Below, piece after piece: positions 1 to 6,830 of a DNA stretch of 16,188 bases. The first letter of the stretch is position 1; every line of letters starts with the position of its first letter. Origin of the DNA: CAIPSZ01 sp038065015 (GTDB taxonomy: Bacteria > Patescibacteriota > Patescibacteriia > PEXW01); the NCBI GenBank assembly GCA_038065015.1, contig JBBTRU010000030.1:1-16188 (forward strand), given 5' to 3'. Position numbers and translations under genes: made by a program. Below the pieces are notes generated by a model. It did not search any database, was not told where the DNA came from, and saw only the letters and a program-made list of their open reading frames with translations.

Positions 1-860
1 CGCCGGTGACATTCTCCATGGCGAAGATTCGGCTGATTGTGAAGCAGAACAATGGCTCCCTGGTGTGGGGTGGGGGCCTAGCACTCGCTCCGGCCGATGA
101 CCGCATTATCAAAGTATCCCGCCCGCTCTCGCTGGAGCCGTATTCGAAAATGATCGTTTCGATTATGGCCAAGAAGGTCGCCACTGGCGTCACGCACCTG
201 GTCATTGATATGCCGTACGGCCCGAAGATGAAAATTCCGGACCTGGCCACGGCCAAGCGCTTAGCCGCGAAGTTCCGCTACCTGGGCAAGCGGTTTAAAA
301 TTAAAGTCCGCGTGGCCATGATCCAGGCCCGTGAACCCATTGGCCAGGGGGTTGGGCCCGCGCTCGAGGCCCGCGATGTACTCCGCGTACTGCAGCAGAA
401 GGAATTCCGCCCGCGCGATCTAGAGGAGAAAGCCATAAAACTTGCGGGCATGCTCATTGAGCTCATTGGCATGGCCGGGAAGGGGATTGGCGCCAGTATT
501 GCGCGCGATCAAATACTTTCGGGGAAAGCCTGGAAGAGCATGCAGGGCATTATTCGGAGCCAGGGCGGGAAAGCGAACTTAGATTCGGAAGATGTGACCC
601 TCGGCAGCAAACGCATGCGCGTCATCGCGCGCCATCCTGGCCGGGTCACAGCGGTGAATAACCGGGCAGTGGATGAGCTCGCCCGTAGTTTGGGCGCTCC
701 GGATGACAAGCTCGGCGGCATTCACCTGCGCAAGCGTATTGGCGACCGGGTGATTGCCGGGGAAATCCTGTATACGTGCTACGCCCGCACACAGAGCCGC
801 TTGCAGCTTGCCGAAGCCGCGCTCAAGCACCTGCACGTCTATACTATTGCCCGGCGCTAA
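1..860 (+). CDS. deoA: AMP phosphorylase / thymidine phosphorylase family, C-terminal part (5' end outside window)
   Basis: The frame is open to the left edge (first full codon at 3), so the N-terminal part lies outside the window; the GTG at 6 is not a real start. About 285 residues are visible, against roughly 440-500 for the whole family. Segments WGGGLALAPADD, THLVIDMPYGPKMKI and GQGVGPALEARDVLRVLQ resemble archaeal/CPR AMP phosphorylases more than E. coli DeoA, whose matching segment reads like a K-V-G-S-G-A-F loop. The C-terminal GKANLDSEDV...RVTAVNNRAVDELARSLGAP part is the usual alpha/beta domain of pyrimidine-nucleoside phosphorylases. The family splits a nucleoside monophosphate (or nucleoside) with phosphate to give free base and ribose 1,5-bisphosphate (or ribose-1-P), in the cytoplasm. 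The AMP-versus-thymidine specificity is inferred from resemblance only. Neither RuBisCO nor ribose-1,5-bisphosphate isomerase is in the window, but pentose-phosphate genes lie about 7 kb downstream. Confidence 0.85.
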   Translation, partial: PVTFSMAKIRLIVKQNNGSLVWGGGLALAPADDRIIKVSRPLSLEPYSKMIVSIMAKKVATGVTHLVIDMPYGPKMKIPDLATAKRLAAKFRYLGKRFKIKVRVAMIQAREPIGQGVGPALEARDVLRVLQQKEFRPRDLEEKAIKLAGMLIELIGMAGKGIGASIARDQILSGKAWKSMQGIIRSQGGKANLDSEDVTLGSKRMRVIARHPGRVTAVNNRAVDELARSLGAPDDKLGGIHLRKRIGDRVIAGEILYTCYARTQSRLQLAEAALKHLHVYTIARR

Positions 861-866
861 CGGCGC

Positions 867-894
867 TTGACGACTTTGGGTAAGCTGCTACACT
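867..894 (+). promoter_or_regulatory. Promoter of the copper operon
   Basis: A -35 box TTGACG (867-872) and a -10 box TACACT (889-894) are separated by 16 bp. The predicted transcript starts around 901, only a few bases before the ATG at 906, so the mRNA would be leaderless or nearly so. The -10 box lies inside the palindrome described separately. Confidence 0.65.
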
Positions 895-905
895 TTGTAG
901 TAGCT
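883..905 (+). promoter_or_regulatory. Predicted BlaI/CopY-type operator
   Basis: Two 10-bp arms, AGCTGCTACA (883-892) and TGTAGTAGCT (896-905), are inverted repeats with one mismatch around a 3-bp spacer. The core CTACA-nnn-TGTAG matches the TACA/TGTA dyads known for BlaI, MecI and CopY repressors. The site covers the -10 box and ends at the repressor's own start codon, which fits negative autoregulation. The same core recurs at 9680-9692. Binding is inferred. Confidence 0.7.
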
Positions 906-1280
906 ATGCCAACCAAACGCTCACTTCCGGGTTTTGGAGCTCTGGAAACCGCCATTATGGAGGTTATTTGGGCAGCTGGCCCGGTGACCGTGCGCGACGT
1001 CCTTGGGGCGCTCAAGCGCAATTGCGCCTACACCACAGTGATGACCGTGATGCAGCGCCTTTTTGACAAAGGCGTGTTACACCGCCGGTTGGTTGATAAT
1101 GCCTACCAGTACACCCCAGCCATACCCAAAGCGAAGTTCGTGCAGCAGGCCGTGCGCAGCAGCGTGGACCAATTGGTGAACGGCTACGGTGACGTTGCCC
1201 TGGCGCACTTTGTGGACGCGCTGGATGAGGTGGACCCGAAGCGTCTGGAGCAACTTCGTCGCACATTGCGCAAGCTATGA
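906..1280 (+). CDS. BlaI/MecI/CopY-family transcriptional repressor
   Basis: A protein of 124 residues, close to the usual 120-145 of the family. The N-terminal winged helix runs from LPGFGALETAIMEVIW to the recognition-helix block AYTTVMTVMQRLFDKGVLHRR, the family's most conserved stretch. The C-terminal half is helical and should form the dimer. I chose the ATG at 906, not the in-frame TTG at 867, because 867 is the -35 box. The CopY C-terminal CxC...CxC metal site is absent; the only Cys is in NCAYTT. Direct copper sensing as in CopY is therefore unlikely, and the next gene, an M56 protease, suggests BlaI-style inactivation by proteolysis. It heads a five-gene copper operon and overlaps the next gene by four bases (ATGA). 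Family assignment is firm; the copper link comes from context. Confidence 0.9.
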   Translation: MPTKRSLPGFGALETAIMEVIWAAGPVTVRDVLGALKRNCAYTTVMTVMQRLFDKGVLHRRLVDNAYQYTPAIPKAKFVQQAVRSSVDQLVNGYGDVALAHFVDALDEVDPKRLEQLRRTLRKL

Positions 1281-2230
1281 AGAGCGCCCGCGTCTTAGGG
1301 TTGATCGGCTTTGGCGGCGCGTCAGTCGTGGTTTTTCTGGTGCTCTTTCTTCTGCGTTTGTGGCCGCATATTTTTAACACGCTACAGAACACGGTGCATG
1401 CCGTAAGCTACGCCTGCCAAGTGGCCTGGGCAGATATCACCCGTGGTCAAATTACCTACGCCATTACGGGCGTATTGCTGCTTACCCTTTTCTTTGGTTG
1501 GTTGGTGTACTGCGCGTATCGCGCCATTCGCCTAAGCCGGGCGGTACGTTTGCCGGCTGCGCCTTTACCGGTACGTGTGCTTTCGGTTGCGGCCGATGCC
1601 GGGCTAGCTGCGAGCCGGCTTACCCTTACCGCAGACCGCCGCGCCTTTGCCATGACCCTGGGCTTGCGCCGGCCAGAAGTAGTCCTTTCTACCCAAGCAG
1701 TGCGCGTGCTCTCCGTTGCCCAATTGCAAGCGGTCCTGGAGCATGAAGCACATCACGTTCGCATGCGCGAGCCGCTGCGGCGTTTGGCGCTCACGCTGGT
1801 GCTACTTTGGGTACCATTCCGAAAGTTGCGGGTACGTTTGCGGGCGCTGTATGTGGCTGCTTCCGAAGTGGAGGCTGACGAACGCGTTCGTGACCAGCGT
1901 GTGCTGGGGAGCGCCTTACTCCAACTCGTTGCCCCGCCCGTTGCAGCGGTCGGCTTTAGCCCGCTCGATGCCCGGGTCGAGCGCTTGCTCAACCCGCAGT
2001 TCCGTCACTCGGGTGGGCTGGCCTTGCGCTTTGCGGCAATCACGTTGCTGGTGGTTGCCAGCGCAATCGTCCTGGCTCCCAAGAGCATTGCCGCGGTTTT
2101 TGGTAATCACCCGTCAGCTACTACCGCTGCACACCTCGATATGTGCCGCGAGGAGCATGAGCGCATGTTGCAATCGCAGGAGCAATCGTGCGGAAAATTT
2201 TCTACCCCCCAAACGTGTACCACCAAGTAG
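1277..2230 (+). CDS. BlaR1-like M56-family membrane zinc metalloprotease, putative sensor
   Basis: A protein of 317 residues with hydrophobic segments near 5-29, 59-81, 166-181 (short) and 248-267. The zinc-protease motif HEAHH (156-160) is followed by EVEAD (197-201), which supplies the expected third ligand. This is the M56/BlaR1 layout: a cytoplasmic protease loop before the last membrane segment. In BlaR1 that last segment leads to a penicillin-binding sensor domain. Here only about 48 residues follow, and they are rich in metal-type ligands (H278, H286, M289, C290, H294, M297, C305, C314). I infer an extracytoplasmic copper-sensing tail that triggers cleavage of the adjacent BlaI-like repressor. 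The start ATG overlaps the repressor's stop codon, implying coupled translation; no Shine-Dalgarno is visible. The M56 call is strong; the copper-sensor role is a hypothesis. Confidence 0.85.
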   Translation: MKSARVLGLIGFGGASVVVFLVLFLLRLWPHIFNTLQNTVHAVSYACQVAWADITRGQITYAITGVLLLTLFFGWLVYCAYRAIRLSRAVRLPAAPLPVRVLSVAADAGLAASRLTLTADRRAFAMTLGLRRPEVVLSTQAVRVLSVAQLQAVLEHEAHHVRMREPLRRLALTLVLLWVPFRKLRVRLRALYVAASEVEADERVRDQRVLGSALLQLVAPPVAAVGFSPLDARVERLLNPQFRHSGGLALRFAAITLLVVASAIVLAPKSIAAVFGNHPSATTAAHLDMCREEHERMLQSQEQSCGKFSTPQTCTTK

Positions 2231-2231
2231 T

Positions 2232-3677
2232 ATGCGCACGCACGCTGGGCAAATTATTTTAGACATTCAAACCTCCGGTATGCACTGTCGGAGCTGCGAG
2301 TTGCTCGTGGAGCAATCGGTAGGGAAGCTTTTCGGCGTGGCCAAGGTGCAAGCCAATGCAGACCGCAACCGTGTGCGGGTGCTGTGCGACCAGCAGCACG
2401 TACCTTCGCCGCAGCAAATTAGCGATGCCATTAAGCCGCACGGGTATGATGTGGTAAACGGGATAGTGCAGCCGGTCGGGAGTGCGACGTTGCAGCGTCA
2501 GCCGAATGCTCAAGGCGCTGAGCATCGCGCCCGTCCAACGATTGCGCAAATGGCCGGGGCGTTTACTATTGTGCTGGTTATCGGCTTTGTCCTCTCCAAA
2601 GCCGGTTTTCTCAAATTCAATCAGACGGTCGATGGCTCGGGCGGATTCTTTAGCGTGCTGTTCTTGGGCCTGGTTGCGGCGAGCAGTTCGTGCATTGCCG
2701 TTGCCGGAGGCCTGCTGCTCTCTAGCGTGGAGCGGGTGAGTGACCGGTACGGTTTACTTCCGGGCAAGCAGCGTTTTGTGCCGGTCGGCATTTTTGTCGC
2801 CGGTCGCATCGTTGGCTACACGGTTTTTGGCGCGCTCATTGGCGGGCTTGGCAAAGTGCTCGCTCTGCCCCCTTGGGCAACCGGGCTCATTACCATTTTG
2901 GCCGCGCTTTTCATGCTCGTCATGGGCCTGGACATGCTCCGCATAGCCCCCACCTGGTTGAAAATGCTGCTGCCGCGCATGCCAAAGTTCATTAGTCGCA
3001 AGGTTATGGCTAGCGGCGAAGCGAACAAGGTGAATTATGGTACGCCTTTTAGCCTTGGCGCGCTTACCTTTTTCTTGCCTTGCGGTTTCACGCAGGCATT
3101 GCAGCTGTACGTGCTAACCACCGGCAATGTTTGGGCTGGCGCACTTACCATGCTCGCCTTTGCCCTGGGCACTGCACCGGCACTGCTGGCACTGGGCTGG
3201 GCGTCCAATGCCCTGAAAGGCCAGTGGGGCAAGCTCTTCTTCCGCGTGGCCGGCGCGGCCGTGATTGTTATGGGCATCTACAATTTTAATAATGGCTTAA
3301 CCCTCGCTGGGTATCCGATTTCGTTCGCGTTACGGGATTCTGGAAATGTGACCGCGACGAGCGGCGCGGGCCAAGCGAACGATGCGAACGTCGTCATCGA
3401 GAACGGCGTGCAAATTGTGAACACCAAATTTACGGATTACAGCTACAACCCAACGACGTTTACCGTGAAGGCCGGTGTCCCAGTGCGTTGGACGGTGGAT
3501 CCATCGGGGTACGGTGGGGGCTGCCGGTCGGCGTTTATCATACCTAAGTACCGCATTACCGAGTACGTGAATAGCGGCCCGACGACGATTGAATTTACAC
3601 CGAAAGAGCCGGGTACGGTGAGCTTCAGCTGCGGCATGGGTATGTACCGGGGCAGTTTCACTGTCGTCAGCGCCTAG
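2232..3677 (+). CDS. HMA - SafE/DsbD-like membrane - cupredoxin fusion protein (copper handling)
   Basis: A 481-residue, three-part protein. Residues 5-75 are a heavy-metal-associated domain with GMHCRSC (Cu ligands C19 and C22). Residues about 105-355 form a multi-span SafE/TauE/DsbD-type membrane domain with the paired cysteine loops SSSC (C154) and FLPCGFTQ (C284). Residues about 385-481 are a cupredoxin with C431 and the loop CGMGMYRG (C467, M469, M471). HMA-SafE fusions occur in copper operons, and the architecture suggests Cu(I) is taken in the cytoplasm and handed to the outside cupredoxin; the direction of transfer is inference. The frame is open back to 1716, but that stretch overlaps the protease gene. 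The ATG at 2232, one base after the previous stop, gives an intact HMA domain and is preferred. No Shine-Dalgarno. Confidence 0.88.
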   Translation: MRTHAGQIILDIQTSGMHCRSCELLVEQSVGKLFGVAKVQANADRNRVRVLCDQQHVPSPQQISDAIKPHGYDVVNGIVQPVGSATLQRQPNAQGAEHRARPTIAQMAGAFTIVLVIGFVLSKAGFLKFNQTVDGSGGFFSVLFLGLVAASSSCIAVAGGLLLSSVERVSDRYGLLPGKQRFVPVGIFVAGRIVGYTVFGALIGGLGKVLALPPWATGLITILAALFMLVMGLDMLRIAPTWLKMLLPRMPKFISRKVMASGEANKVNYGTPFSLGALTFFLPCGFTQALQLYVLTTGNVWAGALTMLAFALGTAPALLALGWASNALKGQWGKLFFRVAGAAVIVMGIYNFNNGLTLAGYPISFALRDSGNVTATSGAGQANDANVVIENGVQIVNTKFTDYSYNPTTFTVKAGVPVRWTVDPSGYGGGCRSAFIIPKYRITEYVNSGPTTIEFTPKEPGTVSFSCGMGMYRGSFTVVSA

Positions 3678-3679
3678 GT

Positions 3680-4045
3680 ATGCAACTTTTTGGAATTATT
3701 CTCATTGTAGCGGTGGTGGGTTTGTATGCGTTGTGGTTACGTTTCCAGCGTCAGCAGGAGGCCGCGGTGGTTGGAACGTCCGGGGTGCAGGAAGCCACGG
3801 TTGTGGTGAAGGGTGCGTATTCGCCGAACACCATTACCCTGCAGGCGGGCAAACCTGTGGCGCTCACGTTCGACCGGCAGGAAGACGTGGAGTGCTCGCG
3901 CTTCGTCACCATTGACGGCCTCAAAATTCGGCAGGATTTGCCCGCGCACCAGAAGACGACAATCCGCTTTACCCCGGAGAAAGTTGGGGAGTACTCGTTC
4001 ACCTGCGACATGGGCATGTACCAAGGTCGCCTTATCGTCCAGTAA
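3680..4045 (+). CDS. Membrane-anchored cupredoxin-like copper-binding protein
   Basis: A protein of 121 residues. An N-terminal hydrophobic anchor (about 3-20) is followed by RFQRQQ and then a cupredoxin-like beta domain (about 38-121) facing outside. It repeats the C-terminal domain of the preceding fusion: a cysteine in VECSRF (C72), the TxxFTPEKVGEYSF strand, and the loop CDMGMYQG (C109, M111, M113). The classic blue-copper His pair is missing. The Cys/Met-rich site instead suggests Cu(I) storage or transfer. There is no lipobox Cys after the anchor, so it is probably an uncleaved membrane protein. It starts two bases after the fusion gene and ends two bases before copA. It most likely passes copper to or from its two membrane neighbours. 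Fold family is confident; exact role is inferred. Confidence 0.82.
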   Translation: MQLFGIILIVAVVGLYALWLRFQRQQEAAVVGTSGVQEATVVVKGAYSPNTITLQAGKPVALTFDRQEDVECSRFVTIDGLKIRQDLPAHQKTTIRFTPEKVGEYSFTCDMGMYQGRLIVQ

Positions 4046-4047
4046 CT

Positions 4048-6246
4048 ATGGCAACGTGTGACCTGTCTTTGAAAGGAATGCACTGTGCGAGCTGCAGTCA
4101 GCTTATAGAATTAACATTGAGAAAAACGAAGGGTGTGCAAGCCGCGAGTGTTAACGTGGCCACCGAGCGTGCGCACGTGGAGTTCGACGAGTCCGCGGTT
4201 GACGTACCGACCCTGGAAGCCGCGGTGCAGAAAATTGGCTATGGCGCGAAAGAGCTGCAAGCCGGCGGGGCCGATGCCGAGCGTGATGAGCGGAACAAGG
4301 ACATGGCTGCCACAAAGCGTAAATTTCTTGTTGCGCTGGTACTCTCCATTCCCGTGGTCATTTTGAGTATGGGCATGTATGTGATGCCGGCTATTGAGGA
4401 AATCCCTGGCCGGGCCTGGCTGCAGCTGGTGCTCACCACGCCGGTAATGTTCTGGTGCGGCTGGCAGTTCTTCACCGGCTTCTGGGGCGCCTTGCGGGCC
4501 CGGACGGCCAACATGGATTCACTCATTGCCATTGGTACGGGCGCGGCGTACTTGTACTCCGTCTTCGTTACGGTTGGCCTCGTGGAGGGCGAATTGTACT
4601 TTGAAATTGCCGCCATTCTCATAATGTTCGTGTTGCTCGGCAAGTGGTTGGAGGCGCGGGCCAAGGGCAAGGCCAGTGAAGCAATTCGCAGCTTGCTGCA
4701 GCTACAGGCCAAGACTGCCATTGTCGTCCGTAACGGGCAAGATGTGGAAGTGCCAATTGAGCAGGTCGTTGCTGGCGATGTGGTGCGCGTGAAGCCCGGC
4801 CAGAAAGTGCCAGTGGATGGAAAAGTTTTAGACGGCCACAGTAGCGTGGACGAGAGCATGGTAACGGGCGAGAGTTTGCCCGTGGAGAAGCAGGCGGGCG
4901 ACGCAGTCATTGGTAGCACGATCAATAGCAGCGGCAGCTTTACCTTCACGGCCACCAAGGTTGGGTCGGAAACGCTCCTGGCTGGCATCATCAAACTCGT
5001 CGAACAAGCGCAAGCGAGCAAGGCGCCGATTCAACGGTTTGCAGACAGGGTATCGGCCTACTTCGTCCCAACGGTCATTGCCATCGCGCTCATTACGTTC
5101 ATCGCCTGGTATTTTTTGAACGGCGCAACGTTCGTCGAAAGCTTGCTGAAGTTTGTCGCCGTGCTCGTCATTGCCTGTCCATGCGCCTTAGGTTTGGCCA
5201 CACCGACGGCAATCATCACCGGCACAGGCTTAGGCGCGCAAAAGGGGATTCTCATCAAAGGCGGCGAAGCGCTGGAAGCGGCGCGGAAGATTGACGTGGT
5301 GGTGTTCGACAAGACCGGTACGCTCACGCACGGCAAGCCAATCGTGACGGACGTCGTTTCTTTTGCCCCAGGCTTGACCCAGGATGCGCTCCTCACACTT
5401 GGCGCGGCTGTTGAGCAGCGCTCCGAGCACCCATTGGCGAGCGCCATAGTGAACGCCGCCAAGGAGAAAAATTTCTCATTAACCGAACCTCAGGATTTCC
5501 AAAGCGTCACGGGTAAAGGCGTGTCGGCAACCGTCGAAGGGAAAAAGCTTCTCCTCGGGAACCGCGCGCTTTTGGCAGACGCGAAAGTATCACTCGGTGA
5601 CCACGAGAGCGACATTGCAGCACTCGAGCACCAAGGCAAGACCGCCATGCTCGTCGTTGCCGATAGTACATTCGCCGGCATCATTGCCGTGGCCGATACC
5701 GTGAAGCAGTCGTCCAAGCAGGCCGTGGAAGTCTTGGCGAAGCTTGGCATTCATTCCGTCATGATCACCGGTGACAACGAGCGCACCGCACAAGCCATTG
5801 CTCAGCAAGTAGGTATTGCAGAAGTGCGCGCCCAAGTGTTGCCGCAAGATAAGTCTGTAGCGGTCAAAGATCTGCAGGCGCAAGGGAAGCGCGTGGCGTT
5901 TGTCGGTGATGGCATAAATGACGCGCCCGCTCTGGCCCAAGCCGAGCTTGGTATTGCTATTGGCAGCGGCACGGATGTCGCACTCGAGACGGGCCAAATT
6001 GTCCTGGTGCGTGATGATCTCATGGATGTGGTGCGGTCTATAAAATTGGCGCGGCTTACTTTCCGAAAAATTGTCCAAAACCTTTTCTGGGCGCTGTTCT
6101 ACAATGTCGCGGGTATTCCCATTGCCGCCGGGGTCTTCGCCGGCATTGGCCTCACGTTGCGGCCTGAACTCGCGGGTTTGGCCATGGCTTTGTCGAGCGT
6201 GTCCGTGGTCAGTAACAGCCTCCTGCTCAAGCGCATCCGGCTGTAA
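4048..6246 (+). CDS. copA: Cu(I)-translocating P-type ATPase CopA
   Basis: A protein of 732 residues, full length for a P1B-1 ATPase with one N-terminal metal domain. In order: HMA domain with GMHCASC (C13, C16); actuator TGES (273-276); membrane CPC (377-379); phosphorylation motif DKTGT (D421); nucleotide-domain HP (461-462); hinge GDGINDAP (620-627); YN (685-686) and M713-x2-SS (716-717) in the last two membrane helices. CPC plus YN plus MxxSS is the Cu(I)-specific P1B-1 pattern, as opposed to Zn/Cd/Pb or Co types. It exports Cu(I) from the cytoplasm using ATP. It is the last gene of the operon, starting two bases after the cupredoxin. No Shine-Dalgarno is present; the start context is CTATGGC, shared with several other genes here. 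No clear terminator follows; the next promoter lies only about 20 bp downstream. Confidence 0.97.
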   Translation: MATCDLSLKGMHCASCSQLIELTLRKTKGVQAASVNVATERAHVEFDESAVDVPTLEAAVQKIGYGAKELQAGGADAERDERNKDMAATKRKFLVALVLSIPVVILSMGMYVMPAIEEIPGRAWLQLVLTTPVMFWCGWQFFTGFWGALRARTANMDSLIAIGTGAAYLYSVFVTVGLVEGELYFEIAAILIMFVLLGKWLEARAKGKASEAIRSLLQLQAKTAIVVRNGQDVEVPIEQVVAGDVVRVKPGQKVPVDGKVLDGHSSVDESMVTGESLPVEKQAGDAVIGSTINSSGSFTFTATKVGSETLLAGIIKLVEQAQASKAPIQRFADRVSAYFVPTVIAIALITFIAWYFLNGATFVESLLKFVAVLVIACPCALGLATPTAIITGTGLGAQKGILIKGGEALEAARKIDVVVFDKTGTLTHGKPIVTDVVSFAPGLTQDALLTLGAAVEQRSEHPLASAIVNAAKEKNFSLTEPQDFQSVTGKGVSATVEGKKLLLGNRALLADAKVSLGDHESDIAALEHQGKTAMLVVADSTFAGIIAVADTVKQSSKQAVEVLAKLGIHSVMITGDNERTAQAIAQQVGIAEVRAQVLPQDKSVAVKDLQAQGKRVAFVGDGINDAPALAQAELGIAIGSGTDVALETGQIVLVRDDLMDVVRSIKLARLTFRKIVQNLFWALFYNVAGIPIAAGVFAGIGLTLRPELAGLAMALSSVSVVSNSLLLKRIRL

Positions 6247-6267
6247 TCCGGCTCCTCCCCGCTAGGG

Positions 6268-6295
6268 TTGACAAAACCTACCTTTCCTGTATACT
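6268..6295 (+). promoter_or_regulatory. Strong sigma70-type promoter of the RRM gene
   Basis: A perfect -35 box TTGACA (6268-6273) and a -10 box TATACT (6290-6295) are 16 bp apart. Predicted transcription start is near 6302, leaving a leader of about 140 nt before the ATG at 6443. This is the best promoter in the window. Confidence 0.85.
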
Positions 6296-6301
6296 CACAA
6301 T

Positions 6302-6447
6302 CGTAAGTTTTCGTCAGCGTTTCCAAAAACCTGTCCCGCACATGCGGGACAGTATAGCCGCAACCCGCGTGCTATAGGAGAACAGCCGGACGAGAAGCAG
6401 GTCGACTTACATTCTCGTTTTTTATAGAAGATTGGTTCTCCTATGGC
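6302..6447 (+). promoter_or_regulatory. Structured 5' leader RNA of the RRM gene (candidate riboregulator)
   Basis: Three elements are visible. (a) A hairpin with 10-base complementary arms, CTGTCCCGCA (6331-6340) and TGCGGGACAG (6343-6352), closing to 9 pairs and a tetraloop. (b) A 13-bp long-range stem between GCTATAGGAGAAC (6371-6383) and GTTCTCCTATGGC (6435-6447), all Watson-Crick except one U-G pair; the 3' arm contains the AUG (6443-6445). (c) Inside that loop, ACGAGAA (6390-6396) pairs with TTCTCGT (6412-6418) and runs into six Ts (6418-6423), like an intrinsic terminator. The GAGAA and TTCTC elements can swap partners (6378-6382 with 6412-6416; 6392-6396 with 6436-6440), so alternative folds exist. 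No Shine-Dalgarno precedes the ATG. Cold-regulated or autoregulated control is inference. Confidence 0.6.
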
Positions 6448-6757
6448 AAAGAAGCTCTACGTTGGCGGGCTGCCGTACGCAACGACCCAGGATGATTTGC
6501 AGAATGCATTCTCCCAGGCCGGTGCTGTTACGTCAGCAATCGTCATCGTTGACAAGATGTCCGGTCGCTCGAAAGGTTTTGGATTCGTGGAATTTTCTTC
6601 CGACGATGACGCCATGAAAGCGATTGAGATGTTCAACGGCAAGGACTTTCAGGGTCGAAACCTGACGGTCAACGAAGCCCGTCCGATGGAACCCCGCGCC
6701 CCGCGAAGCGGTGGCAATGGCGGTGGTGGATTCGGCGGCGGCCGCGGCAACTGGTAA
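6443..6757 (+). CDS. RRM-type RNA-binding protein with glycine-rich tail
   Basis: A protein of 104 residues. A single RNA-recognition motif spans about 4-80, with RNP2 LYVGGL (5-10) and RNP1 KGFGFVEF (44-51), both intact including the aromatic RNA-stacking residues. The tail from about 82 is basic and glycine-rich (SGGNGGGGFGGGRG), as in cyanobacterial Rbp proteins and plant glycine-rich proteins. Those relatives bind single-stranded RNA and are often cold-induced RNA chaperones. It is monocistronic, with a strong promoter, a long structured leader and a strong terminator, which suggests high and regulated expression. The protein might bind its own leader (autoregulation), but nothing in the sequence proves that. 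The ATG at 6443 is the only sensible start because the RRM begins at once. Confidence 0.93.
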   Translation: MAKKLYVGGLPYATTQDDLQNAFSQAGAVTSAIVIVDKMSGRSKGFGFVEFSSDDDAMKAIEMFNGKDFQGRNLTVNEARPMEPRAPRSGGNGGGGFGGGRGNW

Positions 6758-6779
6758 TTCCAGTTTCCACTCAACGTTC

Positions 6780-6810
6780 AAAACCGGTCCCCTCACGGGG
6801 GCCGGTTTTC
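6780..6810 (+). terminator. Intrinsic terminator of the RRM gene
   Basis: The arms 6780-6792 and 6797-6809 pair over 13 bp with one T-G wobble around a TCAC loop. The stem is GC-rich and closes with AAAA/TTTT, so the U tract is part of the 3' arm. It lies 23 bases after the stop codon and 10 bases before the next -10 box. Confidence 0.85.
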
Positions 6811-6815
6811 GTTTG

Positions 6816-6824
6816 TGCTAGAAT
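6816..6824 (+). promoter_or_regulatory. Extended -10 promoter of DsbA-like gene 1 (leaderless)
   Basis: TGC-TAGAAT is an extended -10 box (TGn at 6816-6818, hexamer 6819-6824). Six bases later comes the ATG at 6831, exactly where transcription should begin. The -35 position falls in the upstream terminator and shows no good hexamer. Confidence 0.6.
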
Positions 6825-6830
6825 TTGTGC

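Noticed and set aside
509..836. Long - strand frames opposite the AMP phosphorylase and other genes
   Set aside because: These are mirror frames of high-GC coding sequence, with low-complexity Arg/Ser-rich translations and no start signals.
867..905. TTG start at 867 for the repressor
   Set aside because: 867-872 is the -35 box and the region up to 905 is promoter plus operator. The BlaI homology begins after ATG 906.
1716..2231. Upstream extension of the HMA-SafE-cupredoxin frame, open back to 1716
   Set aside because: It lies wholly inside the protease gene in another frame, and its translation is low-complexity Arg/Cys/Ser-rich. ATG 2232 gives a complete HMA domain right after the protease stop.
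6053..6130. CTACAATGT within copA as an operator half
   Set aside because: It is inside coding sequence, with no promoter boxes and an incomplete second half.
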